A stretch of DNA of 53,661 bases from Oscillospiraceae bacterium (GTDB lineage: Bacteria > Bacillota > Clostridia > Oscillospirales > Acutalibacteraceae). Below the pieces are notes generated by a model. It made no database searches. It saw only the letters and a program-made list of their open reading frames with translations, and was not told the origin of the DNA. The stretch lies in the NCBI GenBank assembly GCA_910574935.1, contig CAJTCU010000003.1, positions 257,634 through 311,294 on the forward strand, in the 5' to 3' direction. Both the position numbers and the translations under genes were made by a program. Below, in pieces: positions 1 through 9,223 of this stretch (position 1 is the first letter of the stretch; every line of letters starts with the position of its first letter).

Positions 1-67
1 CACACCCTTCCCGGAAAGTCAACACCTTTTTTCAATTTTTTTCGATTTTTTTCTGAGTTTTTTTGCG

Positions 68-106
68 CATACTATATATTGAATTTTATTCCCGATATTT
101 TACAAT
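68..106 (+). promoter_or_regulatory. candidate sleB promoter region
   Basis: Two overlapping signals lie upstream of sleB. CATACTA at 68-74 is exactly the -10 element of forespore sigma-G/sigma-F promoters, but I see no convincing -35 partner. TTGAAT (79-84) and TACAAT (101-106), spaced by 16 bp, resemble a sigma-A promoter. A perfect 9-bp inverted repeat (TATATATTG at 73-81, CAATATATA at 103-111) overlaps both. sleB is under sigma-G in Bacillus subtilis, which favours the first reading, but the call is tentative. Confidence 0.35.
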
Positions 107-187
107 ATATAGATCAATTTCCAGGGCTTTCCAGACATAGTTTGTCCTGGACCGCATAGAATGATTTATAGAAAGGGGCGTCGCCGT

Positions 188-886
188 ATGAAAATTGATA
201 AAAAAAAGACGTTTATTCTTTTTTGGAGGGCCGGTGTGGTGCTCCTTGTCAACGTAATGGTTCTTCTTATGCTCATGGATTCCGGCGGCGCCAAGGCTCT
301 TTCCAAGTATGGTTCCACTGGCAGCGAAGTTACGCGGATTCAACAAAAACTGCAAAAGCTTGGCTACGACCCCGGCAATGCGGATGGAATTTACGGAACA
401 AAAACAAAAAATGCCGTGATCTCTTTTCAGCGAGACAACGGCCTGGATGACGATGGCATTGTGGGGCCAAAGACTTTAGAGGCTCTTGGACTCACGGGCG
501 GTGGTGGTTCTGGGGGCAACTATGGCGGCTTTTCTGAAAGCGACATACAGCTTATGGCCACCATTATCTCCGCCGAGGCCAGGGGCGAGCCCTATCAGGG
601 ACAGGTGGCGGTGGGCGCGGTCATTATGAACCGCATTGCCCACCCCTCCTTTCCCAATACTCTTTCAGGCGTCATATACCAGGAAGGGGCGTTTTCCTGT
701 TTATATGATGGCGGTGTGAACGCTCCGGTGGCGGACTCGGCCTATACGGCGGCCCGAGAGGCCATTAACGGCTGCGACCCCACCGGCGGCGCCATCTATT
801 ACTATAACCCGGCCAAGACCACCAATAAGTGGATCTGGTCCCGGCAGGTGGTAGCTGTCATCGGCGCCCACAACTTTGCGGTATAA
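188..886 (+). CDS. sleB: spore cortex-lytic enzyme SleB-like (cell wall hydrolase)
   Basis: Predicted lytic transglycosylase that degrades spore cortex peptidoglycan during germination. The 232-residue product has an N-terminal hydrophobic export segment (about residues 8-31), a PG_binding_1 domain (about 43-103, with the QQKLQKLGY and DGIYGTKT motifs), a Gly-rich linker, and a Hydrolase_2 catalytic domain (about 118-231) with the family Glu at about residue 130 in SAEARGEP. The start at 188 is preferred over the in-frame ATG at 161 because AAAGGGG sits about 10 bases upstream and the hydrophobic segment then begins near the N terminus. It is somewhat shorter than B. subtilis SleB. The usual partner ypeB is not adjacent, so a germination role is inferred from domain architecture. 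Confidence 0.85.
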   Translation: MKIDKKKTFILFWRAGVVLLVNVMVLLMLMDSGGAKALSKYGSTGSEVTRIQQKLQKLGYDPGNADGIYGTKTKNAVISFQRDNGLDDDGIVGPKTLEALGLTGGGGSGGNYGGFSESDIQLMATIISAEARGEPYQGQVAVGAVIMNRIAHPSFPNTLSGVIYQEGAFSCLYDGGVNAPVADSAYTAAREAINGCDPTGGAIYYYNPAKTTNKWIWSRQVVAVIGAHNFAV

Positions 887-1319
887 AATCAGTTTGGCTC
901 ATATCTTGCCATTAAGGGGCCTCTCTCCACGGCTCAAATCGCCATTTTCACAGCGTTCTTTTCTTAATATAGGAAAATATTGGCGGTCCTTTTCGGTCTT
1001 TTGGGTCTATAAAGCCCGATCCCGCATCCCCCAGGACCAGTCCATTTTTCTTTAATATATTGAATCATTGAACCAAAGATATCTGGTTCCTGGGTGAAGA
1101 AGCGCTCCTCCCTATGGCGCAAAGCTACGAACCAGGTCGTTGTGGCTCCCCATATGCCCGTCAGCCCTCCAACCCTATTGGGTCTTTCCAAAACCCATAC
1201 CTCAATATTAAAGATAAGGGGAATGTTTACGCCCTCCCATAACCACTGGGTGTATCCCGAGCTCTGGGCCGTGTTGCCGTCCTTTCCTAAAATACTGGGA
1301 AGGATGGTTTTCTTTCCCC
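887..1319. other. intergenic region, no supported gene
   Basis: This stretch separates convergent sleB and the AraC-type gene. A minus-strand frame of about 110 codons runs through 964-1330, but it overlaps the end of the AraC gene, lacks a convincing ribosome-binding site and resembles nothing I recognise. I see no clear U-tract terminator either. It may be a decayed gene. Confidence 0.4.
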
Positions 1320-2225
1320 TCAATTTTCCTGGTCCGCCTCTTTCTCCGTAACCGGCAGCCAAATGTAGCACCGGTAGCCAGCGCTGCCGGTATCCCCCGA
1401 GTCATATAGTTCCAGATTCACCGGAAAAGCCAGCTCATAGTCTGGGTTGCCGGGAAGCCACTCCTGGAAAATTTGGGTGTTTATGCTCTGTAACGATCCC
1501 GGCAGCGGACCCACTGCCCGGAACTTGGCCCAAGTGGCAGCGGGAATCTCCCGCACGGTCAAGCCATCCGGCACGGGCCCGCCATTATAGGGACCTGCCA
1601 CCATGTAGGTAAAACTACTGGGGTCCGCTTCATCCTCAATACATACCCCGAACATGCCAATATTATTCTCCATAATAGCCCGCTCTATGGCTGTCTCCGG
1701 TTTTTTCCCCTGACAAACCGCATGAAAATGTTCCTCCTTCAGCTTATCCCAGAACTTTGGGCACTGCTCATAGCCTTTCCCCTCGGGGATGCTCTCCGCA
1801 AAACCAATAAACGTTTTGGGGCCTTCCCTTTCAATGACATAGTCCATGCTGGTTCCTCCTTGAATGGATATTTTTATTTTCAGAGGCAGAAAGGGCTTTA
1901 TGTCCATGCGTTTCCCCTTCACTTGGGAGGGAGGGAAACCATGGAACCGGACAAAGGCCTTTGTAAAGCTTTCCGGGGTCTGGTAGCAGTATTTAAAGGC
2001 AGTGTCAATAACCTTCTCCCCTGCCACCAGGTCCATGGCTGCCATATACAACCGGCGGTTGCGGATATACTCGCTAATAGAGTATTCAGTGATGATCTGA
2101 AATCCCTTTTGGAGATAAAAAGGTGAGATGTTCACCGCTCTGGCTACTTCCACAGGGCCCATGGGCTCTGTCATGTGCCCTTCCATATACTCTATTGCAC
2201 CCCGCAAACTTCTCATCCAGTCCAT
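1320..2225 (-). CDS. AraC-family regulator with GyrI-like effector domain
   Basis: Transcription factor of about 301 residues. The N-terminal third is a double helix-turn-helix AraC DNA-binding domain (about residues 5-100, ending in the typical FTKAFVRFHGFPPSQVK pattern). The C-terminal half (about 125-295) looks like the GyrI/SOUL-type ligand-binding fold found in Rob/BltR/AraE-type regulators, which usually bind small hydrophobic or cationic compounds. The start at 2225 (MDWMRSL) is chosen because AGAGGTGA lies 5-12 bases upstream; a GTG three codons earlier (2234) is possible. It is followed on the same strand, about 240 bp upstream, by an aldo/keto reductase gene that could be a target, but a repeat element lies between them. 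Confidence 0.85.
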   Translation of the reverse strand: MDWMRSLRGAIEYMEGHMTEPMGPVEVARAVNISPFYLQKGFQIITEYSISEYIRNRRLYMAAMDLVAGEKVIDTAFKYCYQTPESFTKAFVRFHGFPPSQVKGKRMDIKPFLPLKIKISIQGGTSMDYVIEREGPKTFIGFAESIPEGKGYEQCPKFWDKLKEEHFHAVCQGKKPETAIERAIMENNIGMFGVCIEDEADPSSFTYMVAGPYNGGPVPDGLTVREIPAATWAKFRAVGPLPGSLQSINTQIFQEWLPGNPDYELAFPVNLELYDSGDTGSAGYRCYIWLPVTEKEADQEN

Positions 2226-2333
2226 TTCTGTCACCTCTTTGACTGATTTATACCTGATCTCCCGCCGCTTGTCCTGTCACAAACTGCTTGCGTTTGTCCA
2301 AAACCACCACACTGAAGAATATTTTTGATAGGC

Positions 2334-2448
2334 TTAGAGTCTGTTTTAAATTCGGAGAAACGCTGGCGCCTTTCGAGACTTTTTGACGCCGAAGCTACCA
2401 TTTCTGGGCAAAACAGACCCTGTTTCCGAGTTTTCACACAGACTCTAA
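2334..2448. repeat. dispersed MITE-like repeat, copy A
   Basis: Intergenic element of 115 bp with terminal inverted repeats TTAGAGTCTGT...ACAGACTCTAA. It is nearly identical over its length to the copy at 37540-37654 (shared interior TTTTTGACGCCGAAG and CCATTTCTGGGCAAAAC). Short open frames across it are by-products of the repeat. Confidence 0.8.
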
Positions 2449-2475
2449 GGTTTCCGCTGCCGGAAATTTTTGTGT

Positions 2476-3621
2476 TTATACAAACAGCTTCGCGGCCTTT
2501 TCCATGCGCTCTGCGATCTTCACGCCAAAGGGACAGCGTTCCTCACAGCTCCGGCAGCCAATGCACTGGTCGGCGCCATGTGCCAGCCCCCGGTAGTGTT
2601 CCCGAATAGACGCGGGAACATCCTCCTGCATCAGGGCCAGGTCGTAGTATTTGTTCACCATGGCGATGTCAATCTCTGCGGGGCAGGGCTTGCAGTGGCC
2701 GCAGTATGTACACTCCCCCTGGCTAAACCGGTGCTGGGGGGCCGCCGCCAGCACACTGGCATAGTCCCGCTCTTCCGGTGTGGCGGTCTCATAGGCCACG
2801 GCTGCGTCCACCTGCTCCACGGTTTCGCAGCCGGGCAGCACCGCCGCCACGCCGGGACGGGTGAGGCAGTAATGGATGCACTGCACAGGAGTCAAGGCCG
2901 TGCCAAAGGGGGACTGCTCCGCCTGGAACAGCCTTCCCCCCGCATAGGGCTTCATCACTGTAAGCGCCACGCCCTTGCTCTCGCACAGGTTATATAGCTC
3001 TGTCCGGGCGGGGTCGATGCCGGAGAGCTCCGGGGCATATTCCTTTACAAAATAGTTGTCCAGATTGTCCGTGGGCGGCAGCAGGTCAAAAGCTGGATTC
3101 ACACTGAACAGAATGACCTCAATCCACCCGCTTTCTACGGCCTTTTTGGCCATATCCGGGTTATGGGTGCTCATGCCCACATGGCGGATCCTCCCGGTGT
3201 TTTTCAGCTCCTGGACCAGGTCATAAAACGGGCCTTTTGTCACCGCCTCCCAGTCCTCTGCCCGGTCCACGAAATGGATCATCCCCAGGTCGATATAGTC
3301 CGTCTCCATCCGGGCCAGCAGGTCCTCAAAGCCCTGCCGACACAGTTTTACGTCCCGTGTGCGGGTATACTGGCCGTCTACCCAGACAGAGCCGATATGC
3401 CCCTGGATGATCCACTTTTCCCGGCGTCCGGCAATGGCCCTGCCGATATTGGAGCGCACGTTTGGCTCGCACATCCAGCAGTCCAGCAAGTTAATCCCCC
3501 GCTCCTCTGCGTGGAGGATAACCTCCCGGCACTCTTGGGTGTTATGCCGCTCCAACCACTCGCCGCCCAGGGCGATCTCACTGACCTTTAGGCCGGTCTT
3601 GCCAAGTTCCCGATACTGCAT
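2476..3621 (-). CDS. aldo/keto reductase with C-terminal 4Fe-4S ferredoxin domain
   Basis: Cytoplasmic oxidoreductase of 381 residues. The N-terminal part is an AKR TIM barrel (MQYRELGKTGLKVSEIALGG start, YIDLGMIHFVD strand). The C-terminal part carries two cysteine clusters, CTYCGHCKPCP near residue 304 and CIGCRSCEERCP near residue 353, predicted to bind two 4Fe-4S clusters. The canonical AKR DTA-x-x-Y catalytic segment is replaced by DCWMCEPNVRSNIG, so the usual catalytic Tyr is absent there. I recall this form from other clostridial Fe-S AKRs, so it is likely a subfamily trait rather than damage. The ribosome-binding site GGAGGC lies 5 bases before the ATG. Substrate unknown. Confidence 0.88.
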   Translation of the reverse strand: MQYRELGKTGLKVSEIALGGEWLERHNTQECREVILHAEERGINLLDCWMCEPNVRSNIGRAIAGRREKWIIQGHIGSVWVDGQYTRTRDVKLCRQGFEDLLARMETDYIDLGMIHFVDRAEDWEAVTKGPFYDLVQELKNTGRIRHVGMSTHNPDMAKKAVESGWIEVILFSVNPAFDLLPPTDNLDNYFVKEYAPELSGIDPARTELYNLCESKGVALTVMKPYAGGRLFQAEQSPFGTALTPVQCIHYCLTRPGVAAVLPGCETVEQVDAAVAYETATPEERDYASVLAAAPQHRFSQGECTYCGHCKPCPAEIDIAMVNKYYDLALMQEDVPASIREHYRGLAHGADQCIGCRSCEERCPFGVKIAERMEKAAKLFV

Positions 3622-3644
3622 AAGGCGCCTCCTAAAAATAAAAT

Positions 3645-3726
3645 AGGAGCCTGTTTAAAATATGGAAAACACTGTCTTTTCTGTAAGAATAGAAGCAGCC
3701 ATTTTCTCTTCTCAAACAAGCTCTAG
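3645..3726. repeat. dispersed MITE-like repeat, copy B (short form)
   Basis: Short 82-bp version of the family. The left end AGGAGCCTGTTTAAAAT and right end CTCAAACAAGCTCTAGA form the terminal inverted repeat, and TGGAAAACACTGTCTTTTCTG matches the subterminal part of the longer copies. The interior appears deleted. Confidence 0.6.
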
Positions 3727-3872
3727 AAAATATGTTCTTATTATACCAGAGCGGCCAGGTGCTGTCAAGCAAAGACCAGGAAGTGCCCAGCGGCCACGCC
3801 TGCTCGTCTCTCCACTACCATTCTACCCGACTCCCCCCCTAAACTGTAAAAAAACTTCGTCACTTCTCCCAC

Positions 3873-3901
3873 TTGAAAAGATCTTCCTTTGGTGCTATAA
3901 T
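3873..3901 (+). promoter_or_regulatory. sigma-A promoter for guaB
   Basis: TTGAAA (3873-3878), a 17-bp spacer and TATAAT (3896-3901) form a near-consensus housekeeping promoter about 90 bp before the guaB start. I see no purine riboswitch between it and the gene. Confidence 0.8.
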
Positions 3902-3966
3902 TTTTTGTTAATAACATCCCCGCTCCACTCGCGGAAAAGGAACGGAAAACAAGGAAAGAGGTTTAA

Positions 3967-5469
<1,503 letters not shown>

Positions 5470-5486
5470 AATTTCTCGAAAACCCC

Positions 5487-5515
5487 TTGACATTCTCTTT
5501 TTCATCCATTATAAT
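5487..5515 (+). promoter_or_regulatory. perfect-consensus sigma-A promoter for the tRNA pair
   Basis: TTGACA (5487-5492), exactly 17 bp, then TATAAT (5510-5515). A perfect 8-bp-stem hairpin (GCGTCCCG at 5521-5528, CGGGACGC at 5536-5543) follows, at or just after the expected transcription start and before the first tRNA. Confidence 0.88.
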
Positions 5516-5549
5516 AATGAGCGTCCCGTTCATGGCGGGACGCATATGT

Positions 5550-5626
5550 GGCGGTATAGCTCAGCTGGCTAGAGCATTCGGTTCATACCCGAAGTGTCGA
5601 TGGTTCAAGTCCATTTACCGCTACCA
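5550..5626 (+). tRNA. tRNA-Met (CAT)
   Basis: Cloverleaf of 77 nt including encoded CCA. Acceptor GGCGGTA pairs with TACCGCT (one G-U), the D arm is GCTCAGCTGGCTAGAGC, the anticodon arm TTCGG-TTCATAC-CCGAA gives CAT, and the T loop is TTCAAGT. It lacks the three G-C pairs of an initiator anticodon stem, so elongator Met is most likely; an Ile2 (lysidine) tRNA also has a CAT anticodon and is not fully excluded. Confidence 0.93.
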
Positions 5627-5629
5627 AAT

Positions 5630-5704
5630 GGCCCGGTGGTCAAGCGGCTAAGACACCGCCCTTTCACGGCGGTAACACGAGTTCGATTCTCGTCCGGGTC
5701 ACCA
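5630..5704 (+). tRNA. tRNA-Glu (TTC)
   Basis: Cloverleaf of 75 nt with encoded CCA. Acceptor GGCCCGG pairs with CCGGGTC, the anticodon arm CCGCC-CTTTCAC-GGCGG gives TTC, and the T arm is ACGAG-TTCGATT-CTCGT. It is only 3 nt downstream of tRNA-Met, so the two are co-transcribed. Confidence 0.95.
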
Positions 5705-5755
5705 AGTTCGGCGGGTTTCAGTCAAGAGGCCCCTGGGAATATATTTGAGGGAAGG

Positions 5756-5790
5756 GCGCTGGGCAGTTTGCTGCGGCGCTTTTCTTTTTA
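5756..5790 (+). terminator. possible terminator after the tRNA pair
   Basis: Imperfect hairpin GCGC-tgg-GCAG-tttg-CTGC-g-GCGC followed by TTTTCTTTTT. The stem has an asymmetric internal loop, so strength is uncertain. The next gene begins at 5809. Confidence 0.4.
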
Positions 5791-5808
5791 CAAAAAGGAT
5801 GATAAAAC

Positions 5809-6315
5809 ATGTTGAAAAAACTGATTATGTTCATGGGTGCCGCTGCCCTGGCCCTATCCCTTTCTGCCTGCGGCGGCGGCCCCACCCAGTCTGTGGCAGT
5901 CCTGGAGAGCGCTTCTTCCGGCATTACCCAAGAGGCAGTGGAGGACACAGGTTATGAGGATAACCTGGAGGGCCTGTGTGGTTATCTCTCTGCCAACAAG
6001 GCCATTGCTGGGGACCCGGTGGAGATGTCCTATAAGGAGATCGGCGCTATAGCTGGCTGCCGGTACAGCTTCCGCTTTGGAGGCAGCACCATTCAGGCGG
6101 AATTTTATGAGTTCGACCTGGACAACCTGGACCAGAAGGGAAAAGAATGTGTGGACAGCGTACAGACCAAGGGCTTTTTTACCATTTTGGGAAATGAGGT
6201 TCACGCACAGCTTAATGGAAAATACCTGATGATCTATGTAGACAAAAGTCGCGAAGATGCTAATATAGCGCATACTGCCCAGGTGGAGGAGTTGTTTCTA
6301 GGTTTTAAGCAGTAA
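5809..6315 (+). CDS. small lipoprotein of unknown function
   Basis: The 168-residue product starts with a lipoprotein signal peptide (MLKKLIMFMGAAALALSLSA) and a lipobox LSAC with the lipidated cysteine at residue 21, so it is predicted to be anchored on the outer face of the membrane. The mature part is a small acidic domain (about 50-165) with no motif I recognise. The ribosome-binding site AAAGGATG lies before the ATG. The VOC-fold gene starts 16 bp downstream on the same strand, suggesting co-transcription. Confidence 0.8.
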   Translation: MLKKLIMFMGAAALALSLSACGGGPTQSVAVLESASSGITQEAVEDTGYEDNLEGLCGYLSANKAIAGDPVEMSYKEIGAIAGCRYSFRFGGSTIQAEFYEFDLDNLDQKGKECVDSVQTKGFFTILGNEVHAQLNGKYLMIYVDKSREDANIAHTAQVEELFLGFKQ

Positions 6316-6331
6316 AACGGAGGTTGTATTT

Positions 6332-6739
6332 ATGAGTCTTGGCGTTGGCCTTTATGTAAAAAACAGCCGGGAAGCGGTGAAGCTCTATCAGGCCGCTTTT
6401 GGAGCGGAACTTGGGTATCATGTACTTAACGAGGACGGCGGATATTTTCATTCCGAACTTATGGTAGACGGTGACCCATTGGTCTCGGTTTGTGAGGCAG
6501 GAGACGCTATTGAGCCTAGAGGAAACCCTGTAGAGCTGGGGGTGTTTTTCCAGACTCGGGAAGAGGTTGACCGAGCTTTTTCGCTGCTGCGTCAGGGCGC
6601 GCATATAATCATAGAGCCCAAGCAGCTGCCCTGGAGCCCATGGGCCGCCTGTCTGGTGGACCGCTTTGGAGTGCGCTGGTTTCTCTCACTGCCTAATCAT
6701 CGTCCGCCGGAAGATTTTAAGCCCGGAGATGAACAATAA
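6332..6739 (+). CDS. VOC (glyoxalase/PhnB-like) family protein
   Basis: Small cytoplasmic protein of 135 residues with the vicinal-oxygen-chelate beta-alpha-beta-beta-beta pattern: N-terminal GVGLYVKNSREAVKLYQAAFGAELGY, a central FHSELMVDGDPLVSV strand pair and C-terminal PWSPWAACLVDRFGVRWFLSL, typical of PhnB/3-demethylubiquinone-type VOC proteins in Firmicutes. The substrate is unknown; such proteins include resistance and metal-binding members. It follows the lipoprotein gene closely and ends before a clear terminator. Confidence 0.85.
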   Translation: MSLGVGLYVKNSREAVKLYQAAFGAELGYHVLNEDGGYFHSELMVDGDPLVSVCEAGDAIEPRGNPVELGVFFQTREEVDRAFSLLRQGAHIIIEPKQLPWSPWAACLVDRFGVRWFLSLPNHRPPEDFKPGDEQ

Positions 6740-6767
6740 AGTATAACGTATGTATACCATATTTAAG

Positions 6768-6803
6768 GCCATCCGAGGTTTTCTCTTGGATGGCTTTTTT
6801 CTT
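6768..6803 (+). terminator. Rho-independent terminator after the VOC gene
   Basis: The hairpin GCCATCCgAGG / CTTGGATGGC with a short T-rich loop is followed directly by TTTTTTCTTTT. It lies 30 bp after the VOC stop codon. Confidence 0.88.
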
Positions 6804-7273
6804 TTGCGGCTTCCTCACTCTTCCAGACTCTATGGACAATTCTCTACAAAAGGTAATAAACCAGCATGTAGCCTGTCCGCTATGGACAGAAATGCCAGCA
6901 GTTTTCTAAGCATATATCATGATGTATTTTTTAGAATTCCTTTTTAATCATTCTGTGCCGCAAAGTGCGTTTTCCTGGAAGGGGGTTTTTTCTTCTTCTG
7001 GTATGCGTTGTCGTTAACCCGGTTCAAACAGAGATTTCTTGGCTCTTTTGAACCGGAGCTTTATTGCCCAGCTTAAAAATCCCTATCTACCGATTTTTAA
7101 CTGGGTTTACGCTACTGGGCAAAATCCGGAGCTTGGACATAATCGGGAATTAAACTTTTACTTCTCTCCCTGCTATTCCCACCGCAATTCTCTTCTATGC
7201 CAGGACCTCACTCTATCTCCCTGTTAGGATACATATCTAAGTACAGCCAGCTGCACTTTTCTTCAATCCTATC
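6804..7273. other. gene-free region with nested inverted repeats
   Basis: No credible gene is seen. The stretch 7019-7128 is rich in structure. CCGGTTCAAA (7019-7028) pairs with TTTGAACCGG (7047-7056). CCCAGcTTAAAAATC pairs with GATTTTTAAcTGGG around 7068-7107. TTGCCCAG near 7065 also matches CTGGGCAA near 7119, competing with the inner hairpin. This could be a structured RNA or the remains of a mobile hairpin element. Confidence 0.5.
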
Positions 7274-7303
7274 AAAAAAGAAAGCTGACTTTTAGCCAGC
7301 TTT
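7274..7303 (-). terminator. Rho-independent terminator of the serS-membrane protein unit
   Basis: Read on the minus strand, GAAAGCTGGC-taaaa-GTCAGCTTTC is followed by TTTTTTGAT. It lies about 50 bp after the stop of the small membrane protein. Confidence 0.8.
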
Positions 7304-7353
7304 CCTCTCTTTGATCTTGTAATCTTATTTCCTTTTTTATTCTACAAAAGAGA

Positions 7354-7704
7354 TCAACCTTTTTTCAAAATTACCTGCCGGACCAAGATTGTGGAAACCA
7401 TCCCCACAATGCCTAGCAGAAAGTTGATTCCAGCATAAATTAGGAAGTCCATTTCAAGGGCAAAAAAGATCCATTCTGCGCACAGTGCCAGCAGGGGACC
7501 ACTCAAAAGCAGCCACCACCGGGCCCTTATATCCAGCCCGGCAAAAATCCCCATTCCCAAAGAGCAGGTGGGGTGAATGACCAGAAGAATTAATATGTCC
7601 ACCGCAAAGTATATATCCAGACTACCAAAGATCAGGTTTAGAGCAGGCAGTCCGGCTAGGACTACTACTTGAACCACTAATGCGATTAAGCCCGACTTTT
7701 TCAT
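7354..7704 (-). CDS. small four-helix membrane protein, unknown function
   Basis: The 116-residue product is almost entirely hydrophobic, with about four predicted transmembrane helices (LIALVVQVVVLAGLPALNLIF, then IYFAVDILILLVI, WWLLLSGPLLALCAEWIFF and IYAGINFLLGIVGMVSTILV). The start at 7704 is one base after the serS stop (TAA-A-ATG), with GGGAG in the end of serS as ribosome-binding site, so it is translationally coupled to serS. Earlier in-frame ATG codons lie inside serS and are unlikely. I do not recognise the family. Confidence 0.7.
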   Translation of the reverse strand: MKKSGLIALVVQVVVLAGLPALNLIFGSLDIYFAVDILILLVIHPTCSLGMGIFAGLDIRARWWLLLSGPLLALCAEWIFFALEMDFLIYAGINFLLGIVGMVSTILVRQVILKKG

Positions 7705-7705
7705 T

Positions 7706-9001
7706 TTACTCTCCCATAGGGGTCCCGATGGCGGCCTTTCCCCCCATATACATGCGCAGTGGTTCTGGAATACGAATGCTTCCATCAGCCTGCAAATTAT
7801 TCTCTAAGAAAGCAATGAGCATCCTGGGCGGGGCTACCACAGTGTTGTTTAAGGTGTGGGGGAAGTAATTCTCCTCCTTGTTCTTCACCCGAATGCCCAG
7901 CCGCCTGGCTTGGGCATCTCCCATATTTGAGCAACTGCACACCTCAAAATATTTCTTCTGTCTGGGAGACCAGGCCTCAATATCTACACTCTTTACCTTT
8001 AGATCTGCCAAGTCTCCCGAACAGCACTCTAGGGTGCGTACCGGAATATCAAGGGAGCGGAAGAACTCCACCGAGTAGCTCCACATCTTATGGTACCACT
8101 CCATGCTGTCCTGGGGCTTACAGACCACAATCATCTCCTGCTTCTCAAACTGATGAATACGATAAACGCCCCTCTCCTCAATGCCATGGGCGCCCACCTC
8201 CTTGCGGAAGCAGGGGGAATAACTGGTAAGGGTTTGAGGTAACTGGTCTTCGGTGAGCAACTCGCCGGCAAACTTACCAATCATCGAGTGCTCGCTGGTG
8301 CCAATCAGGTATAGGTCCTCCCCTTCAATCTTATACATCATGTTTTCCATCTCGGCGAAGCTCATGACCCCAGTGACCACATCGCTGCGGATCATAAAGG
8401 GCGGAATGCAGTAGGTAAAGCCCTTCTTATCTACCATAAAGTCCCGGGCGTAGGCCAAGATACCCTCGTGCAGCCGGGCAATGTCCCCCATCAGATAATA
8501 GAAACCGTTTCCGCTCGTGCGCCGGGCACTGTCCAAATCAATGCCGTTTAGGCGCTCCATAATCTCCGTATGATAGGGTACCTCAAACTCCGGTACAACA
8601 GGATCGCCAAAGCGCTCCAGCTCAACATTTTCACTGTCGTCCCTGCCTACGGGCACACTGCTGTCAATGATGTTTGGAATCACCATCATGCGCTTTTTGA
8701 TCTCGGCGGTCATCTCCGCCTCTTTCTGCTCCATTTCAGCCAGTTCGCCGGCAATTTCGGCCACCTTCTTCTTGGTCTGCTCTGCCTCTTCCTTTTTGCC
8801 CTGGCCCATGAGCTTTCCAATTTCCTTGCTGATGGTATTGCGCTGGCGGCGAAGCTCGTCGCCCCGAGCCTTACTGGCCCGGAACTTTGCGTCTAGATCC
8901 AGAACTTCATCCACCAGGGGCAGCTTTTCTTCTTGAAATTTCTTCTTGATATTTTCCTTTACCAGGTCCGGGTTAGTACGGACCAGTCGAATATCTAGCA
9001 T
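7706..9001 (-). CDS. serS: seryl-tRNA synthetase
   Basis: Class II aminoacyl-tRNA synthetase that charges tRNA-Ser. The 431-residue product has the N-terminal long antiparallel coiled-coil tRNA-binding arm (about residues 30-100), then the catalytic core with the TSEHSMIG loop, motif 2 (FRKEVGAHG) and motif 3 (MLIAFLENNLQADGSIRIPEPLRMYMGG region at the end). The length is normal. It lies 222 bp downstream of spo0J with a leader containing some hairpins but no convincing T-box. A small membrane protein follows 1 bp after its stop. Confidence 0.97.
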   Translation of the reverse strand: MLDIRLVRTNPDLVKENIKKKFQEEKLPLVDEVLDLDAKFRASKARGDELRRQRNTISKEIGKLMGQGKKEEAEQTKKKVAEIAGELAEMEQKEAEMTAEIKKRMMVIPNIIDSSVPVGRDDSENVELERFGDPVVPEFEVPYHTEIMERLNGIDLDSARRTSGNGFYYLMGDIARLHEGILAYARDFMVDKKGFTYCIPPFMIRSDVVTGVMSFAEMENMMYKIEGEDLYLIGTSEHSMIGKFAGELLTEDQLPQTLTSYSPCFRKEVGAHGIEERGVYRIHQFEKQEMIVVCKPQDSMEWYHKMWSYSVEFFRSLDIPVRTLECCSGDLADLKVKSVDIEAWSPRQKKYFEVCSCSNMGDAQARRLGIRVKNKEENYFPHTLNNTVVAPPRMLIAFLENNLQADGSIRIPEPLRMYMGGKAAIGTPMGE

Positions 9002-9223
9002 AATGATTCCTCCAATTTTTAAGCACTAATCTTTCAAAGAGACCAACCTAAAGTAAAAGCTATCCTTCCATTTTTCAAGTAATAGAAACCAGGGATAGAC
9101 TCTCTAGCTGCCAGAGGATCTCTTGTACTTTGCGCATAACAAGGGGCTGCCTGCCCAAATCCTGTCAGGAACTAGCATCCCTGCACCCACGCATCATGGC
9201 GCGGCGTTCCATCTTTTTTCCTA

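Noticed and set aside
964-1371. 135-codon minus-strand frame downstream of the AraC-type gene
   Set aside because: It overlaps the 3' end of the regulator, has no ribosome-binding site and shows no recognisable domain; a plus-strand frame is also open over the same bases.
2325-2609. Small protein containing ESVLNSEKRWRLSRLFDAEA, similar to a peptide read from 37360-37623
   Set aside because: The similarity comes from the two repeat copies A and E2 at DNA level; neither frame has a ribosome-binding site and both run out of the repeats into antisense or unrelated sequence.
9002-9223. T-box riboswitch in the serS leader (TGGAACGCCGCG resembles the T-box core)
   Set aside because: The motif lies right after the spo0J stop, leaving no room for Stem I and the specifier loop, and the core has an extra base. 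No terminator/antiterminator pair was found before serS.
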